From contig OZ022257.1 of assembly GCA_963978905.1 (NCBI GenBank), positions 10,872,509 through 10,936,508 of the forward strand: a stretch of 64,000 bases of DNA, written 5' to 3'. The stretch's first letter is position 1; every line of letters starts with the position of its first letter. Positions 48,942 through 60,770 of the stretch are shown one piece after another. This stretch comes from Trichostrongylus colubriformis (taxonomy: Eukaryota > Nematoda > Chromadorea > Rhabditida > Trichostrongylidae). The translations under genes were made by a program, and so were the position numbers. The notes under the pieces are model-generated. The model was not told the DNA's origin, ran no database searches, and saw only the letters and a list, made by a program, of their open reading frames with translations.

Positions 48942-50163
48942 TTAATGAAGAACAGGGGCTGTCACCGGCACTATCAGAGGTTCGTCAACTGTTGTTCCAG
49001 TGAACGGCTTTTCCTCCGGTGCAGGGGTGCCAAGAAGAAGACCCAGCTGTTCTATTGCGTCATAATATTCCTGCTCCTGTAAAGAAGGTACATATTTATC
49101 ACAATATTCTCGCGCCAAAAATATCCCCTATACTTTTTTGATTTTTTGGTGATGACTAATGAAGAGAATGTACTGTCACCGGCACTGTCACGGGTTCATA
49201 AACTGTCGTTTCAGCGAACGGTTCCTCCTTCGGTTCAGTATCGTAGCCGAATAGAAGAAAATACAGCTTTTCATAAGGACTAAGGGTAAAGGTCCGCTTT
49301 TCCTGTAAAGAAGATACACATGTATCACAATATTCTCACACTGAACATTTTTCTTATCCTTCATTGGTGCCCCCCATAAAGTCAGTTAATCGATTTGCTG
49401 GTCAACAGAAAAAAAGAGAACGATATTCACTGGAAGCGATTTGGATTTCCGAAGGGAAATAAATATTGTCTCTCGTTTTTTGGCCATACTTTTTTCCATC
49501 TTTCAGAAGAGGGATTGGGGAAGCTCTGATTCCGGGTCCATGAATACCTCTACAAATATCAGCTGTTGCCATGACGCGTTTTGAAGAATATAGCTATTAT
49601 TGTTGCGGAAACTGATCAGCTCCGGTAGTGCGAGACTGCACCGGTGGCAAAAAGCCCGTGCTCGCAGGGTTTTCATTGCGCTTTTTTTTGAAATTTCTTA
49701 CTGCATTTTTCTACGGTGTGCAGCCCTTCTGGGTCTTACACCGGCACAAAAGGGTTAAGGGGGTCCAGTAATTCACTGGTGATTTCAATTGACTCAAGTT
49801 GATTTCCGAGGGAAAATATGCAAAATGCCTTAGAAAGCATGGTGACGACGCTTGTACTGACTAACAATAAGAATGCGACTGGCTGCGAACAACCTAACCA
49901 TACTTGGGCTAGAGTCAAGCTTTCTGGAGAAAAGCGACGGGATGGGATGTGAAACACGTTTAGAGGGGGGGGGGGGGGGTTATCCAGAAAGACGGCTAAA
50001 CCGTGAGCCATAAATATATGGCAGTGTAGGGAAGCTCTTTCTACACTGTATGTGGCCCTGTTTGGAACTGTGAAAGCTATCAACTCACCACTGGCGCTGA
50101 GCTGACCACTCCACTATGTAGTGCGATAACAAGAGCAAGGCCGAGGGAATAGTGGAGATACAT
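48942..50163 (-). CDS. Small secreted acidic protein, family copy B, two alternative last exons
   Basis: Signal exon 50163-50089 reads MYLHYSLGLALVIALHSGVV then SSAPV (donor GTGAGT, phase 0). Two downstream exons each have a TTCTTTACAG acceptor, the same phase and their own stop. Exon 49302-49156 encodes 48 residues with EKRTFTLSPYEKLYFLLFGY, EPKEEPFAETTVYEP and a TAG. Exon 49076-48942 encodes 44 residues with EQEYYDAIEQLGLLLGTPAP, EEKPFTGTTVDEPL and a TAA. The two are paralogous (EEPFAETTVYEP / EKPFTGTTVDEP), so the last exon was duplicated and gives proteins of 73 or 69 aa. A TATA box sits about 30 bp before the ATG (50191-50200) and AATAAA follows exon 49076-48942 (48871-48876, minus). Function is unknown; the product is probably secreted. 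Confidence 0.6.
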
Positions 50164-50190
50164 GGCTCGATATATGACCCTCCCACTAGT

Positions 50191-50200
50191 CTGCTTATAT
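50191..50200 (-). promoter_or_regulatory. TATA box of small secreted gene B
   Basis: The minus strand reads CATATAAGCAGAC, conserved at the same distance before the ATG in copies A (39606-39616) and C (61868-61877), while flanking bases differ. Confidence 0.5.
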
Positions 50201-51929
50201 GGAGCGCGATACGTGCACTCTCATTTTGAATAACGACCATAGAGCATTTGCTACTGTCGATCTTTCTTCTGAAAATGATTCCTGCTTTTTACATTTTCCC
50301 ACTGCTGAGGGAAGCCACAGAAGTATTGCGAAGACTGTGTTGTGGCAGCAGTTTGATGCTTGTACTAGATCTCGCTACGAGTTATTGCGCACAAAACTGT
50401 AATAGTAGATCTGGACGAGGTGGACACACCAATAATCTTTTTTCTGGCGCCTTGTATGTATCTAAAGTGGCTGGGGTCAGGAATCACCTGGGTTTTTCCT
50501 GGATCTTACAGTCAGATGCTTGATTGCTTGCAAGCATTTTCAAATAGTGAGCTCAGTGGTACCTACTCATGTCTAAGCACACATCTAACAATGATTGTAG
50601 CTGACTGGCTCAATATTTTTATCTGGGCCAGTCACTAGACGTCACGGCCTAGATTCTAGATTACCATTACTTGTGAAGTGTTCAAATCAAAAGCGGTAGT
50701 TAAGATGGGTGAGTCGTTCAAATCAACAGCAATAGTTGAAGTGCGGTAGGGCGCTCTTATGGGCCCAGTGAGTCTCACTGGTCGTAGCAACGTTCAATGT
50801 TAATTATCATTCTTAATGAAATCCTGGTACCAGCCCAACTCAATTGTCGCAGGCTAATTTCACAACCGCCAAGTTTGACGGCTTCCAGCAAGATTTTCGT
50901 AATTAGCCCACACTTTTCATGAGCGTATATCACTGATCAAAACTACATTTTTCATCTGATAGTCTGCTCAGGCGTGCTATCCAAGATATTCATGGCGACG
51001 CAACCTTTTTCTGATATCCAGTAGCTTTCACCTTTCAAGGGCCATTTGCATAGAAACTCTGTAATCCGAAACTGAACTTCTGAAAGTCAGCAAAAAGTAA
51101 CAAAAGGAAGCAGTTTCGGTTCATTATTAGAGGTGCTTTCGGTCTTGCTGTGATGCCACCTTTCATAGAAATAATAACAGAACTTTTCGAGAATTCGAGT
51201 ATTTGCTTGCCCACATGCATGTGCATTTCCACATGCATGTGCATTTTCCACGTAGGACCCAAACCTATCTAGGCAATTCATAAGAATAATTGCCTGTTGC
51301 CAAAACACACTGGATATCTTCGATATTCAACACGCTCGAAAGTAATTAGCACAGATGGTGACAAATAAACCAATTTGAATTCACTTCATGTGATACATTC
51401 GATCGCACTTTAACAAAGTACACCCATCAAACTTCATATCCATGCATGACTAGTTCCGTGTTCGTAAAAGGAAATTTCGCTGCTCCTATTGTCCGACCAA
51501 AACCACTCAGTGAGGCAGCAATGCGATTGGCGTATGCGGATGTTATTAATTGGCGATAAAAGAAACGAATGATAACGAAGACTCAAATCTGCACTAGTGA
51601 TCTACACCTAAGAACTTGTCAATATTCTTTATAATGTGCTTTATATGAGTAATGAATCATAAGAAAATACAGGGCATCACATATTAAAATTCTAGACCAC
51701 AGTTTTATTGGGTTTCTAATGACATTCTGTCGAATCGAATGCATTGTACCGGAGTTAATCAGCATTCCCTAGGATACGCCACGTATCATAATCAGTTTAA
51801 GCCTAAGAAGGAATTATTTCACCGACGGGCGATAATCTATCGCAAACATTTCAACCACAACGTCTTGATGACAATCTGGTACTTAATCTTACATGTTTCG
51901 AGAATTTGCAATGGAATTGATTTGCTAAA

Positions 51930-52560
51930 TTTTCTAGTGTAATTTTAAATGCGTCATTATTGAGAGCCATCCTCTTAGAACATGAGAGCCCCCTTGTCCT
52001 GCGAAATGAGCACGTATCAACCGTAACCTGCAAATATCAGAAGTTCCAAATGGTTTCCACAGAATTCGTAGCTACATATATTGTTGTCAGCGAGACACCT
52101 GTAACAATCATGCATGTCACCAATTTCATAATAAATATCACAAACATCTCGTAAGAAAAAACAAAGCAACCTTGATAGATAAATAGAAAATGAGAAAATG
52201 AAATAGAATATAAATGAGATTCGAAATCGTTATCAGAGTCAAATAACATGATACGCATGACAACCATCATAATAAAAACCTTATGGATATTGACGGTGAT
52301 GCCAGGAATTGGAAATAACAGGTTAGAAAACTGAAAGCTGTGATTGAGCTGAGATTCACACAGGTAGAACATTACAAAATCAAGAGTGCTAAGGCCTTCA
52401 CGCAATAAAGTGAACACAAAAAATTATATGATGTGTTAGAAAAAATTATATGATGTGTTAGAAGCAATCAATCACAAATGGAACCATGCCACACATGGAG
52501 TGGTCGGTCTGTGGAGATTGCAGATCGTCGCAACTAAACCGAGGACGTGATAAATAAATG
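51930..52560 (+). repeat. Dispersed repeat R1, copy 3
   Basis: Same orientation as 29815-30343, shared GAGTCAAATAACATGATACG, TGAGCTGAGATTCACACAGG and CACATGGAGTGGTCGG; it starts near TGTAATTTTAAATGCG, matching the 37.1-kb end of the inverted copy. Confidence 0.65.
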
Positions 52561-52887
52561 ATCACATATAAATATCTACATAAATTAACAAGATACCCAC
52601 ATCCAATTGAAACAGGCTAGGACACAAAATACGCTTTGTGCTAGTTTTTTAAATAGTTTTCTGTACGTCCTCGGTTGATTGCGATCAATGGCTAGATTCT
52701 GGACGTACAACTGTTGCGTATGCGTGCAAAAGAAAAATTTAATTATATTTGTGGTAGGGTGATCCGTGACTTCCCCCAGTCTGGATCTCATGTGAGTCTC
52801 GACGGCGGACAATCAATTGAAGTGACTAAAGCGATCGGTGTCATTTGTTAGACGGCAATACGAAAGGTAAAATGAGTAGAAGCACGA

Positions 52888-53049
52888 TCACAGTGGCATG
52901 TTTGAATCCAGCACAAGCCGATATTCGTCACAAAACTCTTTTCCCACTTGAGACCATATGGCAATCCTGTCCGATATTTGCTCCGGGTTACGTTGTCGCA
53001 GTAGATCCGGATCCAGACGAACGTTTAGCGATGGAATGGCCGTGGATGC
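52888..53049 (-). pseudogene. Decayed copy of the 31342-31923 gene, last exon
   Basis: The minus strand reads GLASTAIPSLNVRLDPDLLR, QRNPEQISDRIAIWSQ and VGKEFCDEYRLVLDSNMPL, stop, about 85% identical to the 31.3-kb exon. The acceptor CAG is CCG-like here (CTTTCCCGC), and the preceding exon is replaced by a mariner. The frame is still open, so loss may be recent. Confidence 0.6.
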
Positions 53050-53079
53050 TAATCCAGTAAGAAGCGGGAAAGAGCACGA

Positions 53080-54333
53080 TCAGTTTATCATAAAAAAATA
53101 CCAAAAGTGATGTGTTACTTTTTATTATTTTTTCTTCCAACAAACAACAATCAGGCAAGACGTATTCACCATTGTTATCGACAACACTCTGCCCCCTTAT
53201 AGGTAAATCGTTGATTCCATCCTCCCAGAACTCTGGATTCTGAGAGTCGAAGAAGGCAGCGATCGCCTTTGCAAGCATGTCATAATCAGCGAATTTTTTC
53301 TTGGCCGGGAAGATTTCAAGAGGATGGATAAGGTTAGTCAGACGTGGCAATGTCTGGAGAGTATGGCGGGTGGGGTAGCACATCCCAACAGAGCTCCTGT
53401 AGCTTGGCCTGGATACACTTCGCGAAGTATGGGTGGGCGTTGTCATGAAGGAGGGAAGGAGGGTGACCGCGGACCTTTCCAGGCACTTTTCTCGAATAGC
53501 GACGGCGAACTGCTGGAGCTGGTGGGTGTAAGCGGATGCGGATACTGTCTCGCCCTGTGCCAGCACCTACTGGAAAAGCGTCGCTTCAGCGTCCAGAAGC
53601 AACAGAGTAGAATCTTCTTCGGATGGAGGTCGGACATGGGCTGGGTTGGCGGCTCGGCGTCACGTAGCAGCCAAAAGGCGCGGGGTGCGTTGGTATCGTA
53701 CATGTTCCAGCTTTCATCGCCCGTAGCCAGATAGACGAGAAAGTCGTTGCGATGCGGGTGGAGCAGAAACGATTGACAGATGCTCACTCGGGCACTTTCG
53801 TGAGCATCCTTCAGGGCATGAAGTCCATCGCAACAGCACCTTCCGATAACCGGGCTCGTGGAGGCGACGATTAACGGTTATGGGTGTTTGTCCATTCCTC
53901 TCCTCCAGCCGCGCATGGTGGTTTCAGGATCGGCGCGAACGGCGGAGAGCAGCGTCTCGTCGTCGAATGCGTGTGGGCGTCCCGTGCGTGGCTTGTCGTC
54001 CATGTCAATCTCGCCGTTGCTAAAGCTGATGAAGCAGCAGCGCATGGTCTCGTAGCTCACACATCCCTTGCCAAATGCAGCGTTGATGGAGTCGCAAGCT
54101 TGCGTCGCTTTGGTGCTGCAAGACCACCCATAGTAGATGACACCGCGTGTTGGGTGGGTATCGACTACGGGCACCGTAGCTCTCTCCACGGAATCCGGTG
54201 GGTCAATATATATTTCACTAGAAAGCTCAGAGAACGTTCTACCATATTCCTGAACCGCCTATACCTGCCTCGAAGGAAACAAGAGTTATTGATTTTTGTT
54301 GGAAAAATCTTACAAGACTTTTGGGACAACCTT
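53080..54333 (-). mobile_element. Near full-length mariner, left end lost
   Basis: The right end AGACTTTTGGGACAACCTTA at 54333 matches the 6.3/25.7-kb family; the left inverted repeat is degraded. It keeps the central region missing from the shorter copies: DDKPRTGRPHAFDDETLLSA, YLATGDESWNMYD and FAEVHP-type stretches, plus AIAAFFDSQNPEFWEDGI. Frames change several times, so it is inactive. The right boundary falls inside the sequence equivalent to 31900 (CATACCATCCACAGGTC), i.e. in the coding exon of the unit 1 gene. Confidence 0.8.
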
Positions 54334-54519
54334 ACATACCATCCACAGGTCTTCTCTTCCAACATTCACAGTGTTATTCACTGAAATGTAGTCCTTTGTG
54401 TACTTTCCGAATGATATTCATTTCCACGATCCGCCAATAATTTTTGTTTTGAAAGTGCATTAATGAATCCTACTCTTAATCAATACTTCCGGAAATAGCA
54501 AACAACTTTTCCACTCACA

Positions 54520-54700
54520 ATCAACCTTTCTCACCCAAAGTTCATTTATCAAGTTTTCAGCTTTTACGTGATCAACCATTGCTGAGGGAATCCTCTCCAA
54601 CCATTTCGAAAGCCACAACAATATCATAATATCTACATAGGGGAAACTCATAACCTCTTACTCTTTCTAAAATTTCACATCGAGGTAAGATAGCCTATTC
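54520..54700 (-). pseudogene. Conserved exon fragment (LINELW), unit 3
   Basis: The minus strand has an open stretch ILLWLSKWLERIPSAMVDHV then KAENLINELWVRK; the unit 1 counterpart is 32100-32290. Confidence 0.3.
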
Positions 54701-54799
54701 CTTCCACATAGGAACTCTTTAGTAGCTGCAGTCCGCTCAGAACATAGCCACCCGAGAATAGAAAAGGTGACTTTATTTATAGGTTTCTCGATTATCATC

Positions 54800-55042
54800 T
54801 TATTTTTTGTTTACCATTGACAGATCATACGAACTAGAAGTGCAAAGAAGATCTACGAATTCACGGCTACCATTAAGGTAAGGTAAGTAAGACTCACCAT
54901 CAGACCAGTTACTGCAGAGGCTGTACTTTCGTAGCACAAATCCGTTCGTCTCAAGGGTAAAGCAATCGACGTCACAAATGACTTTGTTAATTGAAACTTC
55001 ACTATAATAATGGTTATATGGAAACCACAGTGAAGCATTCAT
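54800..55042 (-). pseudogene. Conserved exon fragment (NWSDG), unit 3
   Basis: The minus strand reads CDVDCFTLETNGFVLRKYSL, SNWSDGESYLPYLNGSRE, FVDLLCTSSSYDLSM, stop. It aligns without indels to 32761-32965. Not recognised; called a fragment because no complete gene can be assembled around it. Confidence 0.35.
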
Positions 55043-55261
55043 GACCAGCTGATCGTGGAACTGTATTACCAGTGGTTTGAGTGGGCCCGCTGAGCCATAA
55101 CCAATTCAAGGTGCTCGGCTGGTTTCGGTCTCAGAACCAGATCTTTTCCTCAACGCAGGAGCGCAAAGAAAAACAGCATGGGTGGATTTTTTTTTTGGCT
55201 CATCGCAGTGTAATTTTTCCTTTCTCGCATCATTACAGTAAGAAAGTCGCATTTGAAGGAG

Positions 55262-55690
55262 TCGTTCACGGAGATATAAATCTTCTGTAACCCATATATT
55301 TGCGTTGTATTTGCCTAATGTGAGCCGCATGAGAGGATTCACGCGCAAACATGTGAGTTCGGCACCACAGCACCAGCACCACAAAGTCTCGGCCGGGTGG
55401 GCGGAGCCTCCGGACAGGTGCCCACCACGTCGTCCGCCGCGGTCGGAGACGCATTAGGAACAGGAAGTTACGTGAATAGTTCCAGTCTCCTTTCCCAACC
55501 GCGGAGGACGACGGGATAGGGCTCCTTCTGAGAGCTCCGCCCACCCGGTCAAGAATTTAAGGAGCTGTATCTTGGCCGACTTCTATCTTTTCGCGTGAAA
55601 CTTTGCATGCAACCTTCATTAGGCAAATACAACATAAATATATGGGTTACAGAACCCATTTTCCCGTGGTCGATTCCTCTAAAGTGGCAT
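55262..55690. mobile_element. Inverted-repeat element present in unit 3 only
   Basis: CTGTAACCCATATATTTGCG...TTGTATTTGCC at the left is the reverse complement of GGCAAATACAACATAAATAT...GGGTTACAG at the right. Unit 1 continues across the equivalent site (33320-33400) without it. Its right arm is related to 16375-16520. Confidence 0.6.
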
Positions 55691-55719
55691 GTTAGCACTT
55701 CAGAAATTGTTGATAGAAC

Positions 55720-57639
55720 TGGCGAACAATAAGTGTGAATAAACACAACAAATAGGTGAAATCAGGAGAAAAGACGAATAAACAACGTTGAAAAAAGAAT
55801 GATATCACTCGAAATTGTCATTACTATAATGAATTGATTTCATCAGAGACTTTTCTATCGATTGTGACGCTTGATGAGGTACTGAAGAGAAGAGAGAAGA
55901 AAGCGGGCTGATCTGTTCGTCTTGGGCGGGATAGAAGGAGGTCCTAGCCTAGCGCTTTTCGCACTTGTCATATTGGCAACATAAGATAAATGTAACTTTC
56001 CCTCTACTGTGCTCGTTCAAGCTCATATAATTCAGGGGACGCCCACTTTCACAAAAAAAAGGGTGAGGAAAAGGTGTCGCTGATTTCTCCTGAGCCTGCT
56101 AGTGGTCTTGATTGATTCTCGTGTCACCAACACAACATTCGGGTACCACTTGAATTCACGTCTCTTGAACAAAAAAAACGCCATTGAGCAGCAAGAAGGA
56201 CTTGAAAAGGGGATGCGATGAGATCAACCAGTACGAATCACTGAGCAGACTATCAGTAATACTTGTAGATAGCCTCCGAGATTGTTATAGTGTTTATTAT
56301 ACAGATTATTCGGCTGACGGACATGGAGCATTGAGCAGACTGTGTTTTGGGATATCATGCGAATAAGCGCAGTGGCAAACTGGGCTAGTGGTTCCGCTGG
56401 TCATGGGAGTCCTTATGTCATAAACGCTGTGGATGGCTAAAAAAGGAGTACTTTTTTTTATCACCTCTAGTGTTTAGTGTTGAAGACATCAAGAAAATAG
56501 GGCAGTGTAAGGGGCACCTGTAGAGCTTCGTTTGAGAAACACAGAAAGGAGAAAAAAAATGTCGCGATTCATAAACGTCACGACTGCGACCCATTCAACA
56601 AATTACAATACCGAGCAATGCTGGCATTGATGACAGTGAGCACCTAAGTTTCGTGGATGGTGCAGCTCAAGTGACTGAGTGCATGTCCAGCACTTTCCAG
56701 GTTACTGTTCTGAACTCCACAACAACATCATGTGACGGTAGACTTTTTGTATTTGTCATATTGGAAGCGTAAGGTAGATGTCAGGCTCCCTCTACTGTGT
56801 TCGCTCAATGCTGTGCAGGCCGTCATCCTTCGGTGAATATGGGCGAAGCCGTAAGCGGTCTGAAAAGTACATGCATGTGATGTGATCCTAGGGCATCCGC
56901 AGTAGCTATCCAATCCATTTTTAGGAGGTGCCATTGACTGCGCCATCATTCAAAATAGGGACTGTGCTTGTTTGCACTTTTCAATTTACTGGATGAAATG
57001 ATGATGATTCGGTTGCCAATCATTCATTCATATGTGAGCGCAGCGCATCCAGCTCCATTCAGAATGGTGGTGACTGGAATGTGATGTGGCCTATACAATA
57101 ATTTGCGTAGGCCGGTCGATATACAAGTCAGTGCTTTCACCTCCCAGACGGCTCTGCTGCCAATCCACCGACGTCGAAGGATTAAGGCTCCAGCGGGCGT
57201 TGCTGCAGAACTTTATCTCCGCGCCATGAGAGTAAAGCGCTCGCCACCCGTCACTATACCACTTTAGACTTTACGTCTCAACACACCGATACAAAATATT
57301 CTAGCTCAATTAGGGTCACCGTTGAACTCAAGACCGGATCTAATCTACCATCTAATATACTTAGGTATAATAACTTAAAGAGATCAGCCTATATTCACGT
57401 CACACATTATGTACCCTCGCAGACAATCTGCGAATCGATCTGATCATCGATTTTGGAACCGTGGAGTAGAGCTCTTCCGGGTATGATTTGGACCGCTATC
57501 TCGTGGTAGCACAACACAAGCAAGACTGATGCCGCAGACAAAATATTCAGCAGGGTGGGCAGAAACCCATTCCGCATTGATATCTCCTCAGTGTTCCAAG
57601 GGAACTATCGTAACATCTCTTAGGGTACATAGAGGTGCA
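55720..57639. other. Unit 3 sequence without a supported gene
   Basis: Partly collinear with unit 1 (55900-56400 matches 33540-34060: TAGAAAGAGCTCCTATCC-like and GGTCTTGATTGATTCTCG blocks). No conserved open frame was found. Confidence 0.4.
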
Positions 57640-57960
57640 CTATATATATACAACAGGGGGGGGGAGCGTATTCGAGCGGAAGGTAAAAGGGGGGGTGGTT
57701 CCAGCACAGGTGTGCGATAAGCGTTAGACTACATCTTCATTGAGCAGATAAGAAGCGGAGGGTATTTTGCAGCGAACTCGCATAAAAATGTAAAATTATT
57801 ATCTTTTTGCTTCAAGTAAGAACACATAGCAATAAAACACATTGCAACTATACAATCCGGCAACAGTTACTGGTAATGTATAATAGAATTCAAAAAGGGG
57901 AGGGGGTCGTATTTGGTACCTGTAGAGGAGGGCTCGTACTGGTGCGGCTATTTTCCTATA
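57640..57960 (+). repeat. G-run interspersed repeat
   Basis: Shares AATAAAACACATTGCAACTA, CAATCCGGCAACAGTTACTG, GGGGTCGTATTTGGTACC and a G10 run with the 18.6-kb copy. Confidence 0.6.
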
Positions 57961-58447
57961 ATACTAATTCTTTTGAAAATAAGCGGGTGTAAGGGGTGGA
58001 GGAAATGTCAGCTCAGACAGAGAGGAAGAGAAAGAGGGAGCTCAGATCTTAGAGGATCCCTTGGACTGCCCCAATTTCCTGATGGGCGCACAACTAACCA
58101 TCATTACTGTCAGGAAGCACGCATCTTTTCTTAAAAAGAAAGCGTCCGTGGAGATAGTGTACCACACCTGCTAATCTTTTGCACAGAATGGAGCTTTTTC
58201 TCCTTGGCTTAGACAAAAACTAACATCGCCGGACTGTTATCCTTTCACCAGCACCCCCAACACTCTTCGTTTTCTATTTTTACACATCTCCTCTCCTCTT
58301 TTTAGTCTTAGCGTGATCATAGTGCTCTAGAGAGGACAACCATTCACAGTTTGCACTCCTTGGACCATTTACTATACCTTGTAAGGACATCAACTAATAT
58401 GTATTTGTGACAACGCACTAAAATAACAGAATTTTTCACAAAAGGGG

Positions 58448-58585
58448 GTTGATGCACAATTACGCAATGAAGTACTGCTTCCCACTTATTAGTCGCCAAA
58501 AGTTTCCGTAATTCGTAAAGTCGTAATTTTTCACTACAGAGAAACGTATTAATGAAATTTCGCATTAAACATGCACCAATTAAAC
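58448..58585. mobile_element. Decayed copy of the 34.8-kb MITE
   Basis: TTGATGCACAATTACGCAAT, GAAGTACTGCTTCCCACT and ATTAAACATGCACCAATTAA match 34790-34984. Sits in the equivalent place in unit 3, so this insertion predates the duplication. Confidence 0.6.
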
Positions 58586-59399
58586 ACTTAACTATCGCAT
58601 TAAAAAAGCTTATCCTTGTGCGGTTAAAAATTACGAAGCGTGGAGCTCATAAAGATGGATGACGACTGTTGTCTATAAGTACTCATTTGCCGCCGTTCAC
58701 CATCTACCAGTTTGTCACGATGTTTACACTGATATTTGGGCTTTCACTGATGAAACACAAATGAACATATCTTTCAAGTGGTGGCACATAACGGCGTCAC
58801 CTGAGTCACCTATCCACCGCAAGCAAGAAGGCTTGATGAACCAACACTGCTCAGGTATGTGGCAGTGACTAGTACATTCGATGACTATGTAGTGCAATGT
58901 CACGCAACTGGCAGGCCTTCGATTATCCTCGCATGAGCTGAATAAATGTGACATTCCGTCGAATTTCAGCCGAATCTACATATGGTACCGGCGTTGTATA
59001 ATGTATCATCCCATATGAGATACGTCACCCATTTTGCTTGTATTCGTATGCGCCATGGAATGCGAATGGGTTTAGGCCGACAAGATCAGTAGCGGGAAAC
59101 ATATTTTGAACGTTTCCCTACGACATTTTCAAACATTTGAACATTATCTTATTTTCCCCTCCGGATCTACTTGGGGAAGCACCACTTAGCAACCAGTGTC
59201 GGCTCATGCTAGCCAAACCAGAAAATTTGGTTACCATGAGCAGACATCAGAAATCGTCAGTTGCACCATTCGCATGGTGGAGTGTCCCTAGCCTATTTAC
59301 TGTCGCCCACAAACCGTTCACATAGGAGCTGAATAAATATTGAAGGCATTCCTTGCCTCGTGACGCTGTTCCAGTCCCCAGCGCCCTTCCTAACTACGA

Positions 59400-59720
59400 T
59401 CTTTACTCAGCGAATTTCCTGGAATTGTAACAGCTTCATAAACATAAAAGTTTGTCCTCCCATTGCCCTTCCATTTTTTAGGATTTGGAAGCATCACGGA
59501 GATTTGTCAGCAATTTCGTCGATTGTTAAATTTGAAAGTTGAGTGATTGAGCGTCGCGTCAAAGAAAGAATAGAATGAAACGGCTAAAATCAAAAGATGT
59601 GACCCACGGCGCAATCCACGAGTTTGCCTGAGAGCCTCACCGCTGACATTTCGACTTTAGACCCCGTCAAGGTGCTGAACACCAGAACTTGCCGATAAAA
59701 GCAACAATTTTAGCGTGTCA
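59400..59720 (-). pseudogene. Decayed exon pair, unit 3
   Basis: The minus strand shows VLVFSTLTGSKVEMSAVRLS, then pieces of GQTFMFMKLL and RKGAGDWNSVTR in shifted frames; counterparts at 35.4, 41.3 and 47.2 kb. Confidence 0.35.
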
Positions 59721-60732
59721 CCGAATCTCGCCACACATTGACAACCTCAGTTAATGAATTATACTGGTGATCAGGACTACGAATTTCTGTAGGACTATAA
59801 TGTCGGCAGTGGATCATTTTCCAATTATTGAAGTAATCGAAGAGCAGAAAGATTGACGGGAACACGGAGCAGCGCAGTACTTTGTTACATCTGCAGGACC
59901 ATTGGCTTCAGTAGTACTTTGGAAGCATTCTACATGGTGAGGCTAGCGTAAAGGTTGGCTATTGTATTTGAGCAAATTCTTTGAAATGGTACCGACTGAA
60001 TCTGCGCAGTTTCACCACCTCTGGAAGCATCCTGACATACTTGCCAAAACTGATCTCCTTCAAACTCCTACCAGCTCTCACACCGAAGACCACGCCTGTT
60101 GAGTTATTCAGGCATCCCTGCTTGGAGACAACAAAAATAAACCTAGAGAAGACCTGTGGAGAAAGTGGTATCGAATATGTTTTAACGTATGATGACGTTA
60201 TGACGAGGCTTTGCACTCGCGATCGTTTCGGAGGATATAAAACACAATGTAATTAATTCACTTCATGGTACAAGGTGTGGGTAAAGTACTTAAAAGATTT
60301 GCATTTTATTCTTTCTTTCGAGCTGAACGATATTATGCTACATCAGCTTTCATTACTTTGAGACCCTGAGACATGTGGTACGGCTGTGAAGTAGAAGCGA
60401 AATGACGTGGTCGCAGTTACCAGGCCTTTCTTCTTTCAAAAAAATAGACAGATTAAAAAGAGTGAAAAAACACAAGGCATCATCGCGATGAAACGTCTCT
60501 TCAAAAGATTTCTTGTGACGATGCTGATGCTGATAGACAAACTTCATGACTTTCCTTCGACCGATTGCTGTAGCAGTGGCGGATGGAGTAACTTTGACAA
60601 CGATTGATTGATTGGCCTAGTCCTTAGCTTCATCCTTCCATTCAAGCGGTAATCGGTTCGGATGGGTTGAACGCATTCGCTTTCTTCGAAACTGTAGGTG
60701 TACGTGTATGCGTGCTCAACAATTTCACGAAG

Positions 60733-60738
60733 TTTATT
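60733..60738 (-). terminator. Polyadenylation signal of small secreted gene C
   Basis: AATAAA on the minus strand about 33 bases after the TAG. Confidence 0.55.
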
Positions 60739-60770
60739 ACAGCAGCTTTTATCAAAAAGATGCGATTTTT

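Larger units (their letters stand above)
47330..51880 (-). repeat. Duplicated unit 2
   Basis: Collinear with 37140-41060 and 59770-63960 through the same anchors. It contains small secreted gene B and a G homopolymer (about 49965-49979) in its intron. Beyond about 51800 the match to units 1 and 3 fades. Confidence 0.75.
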
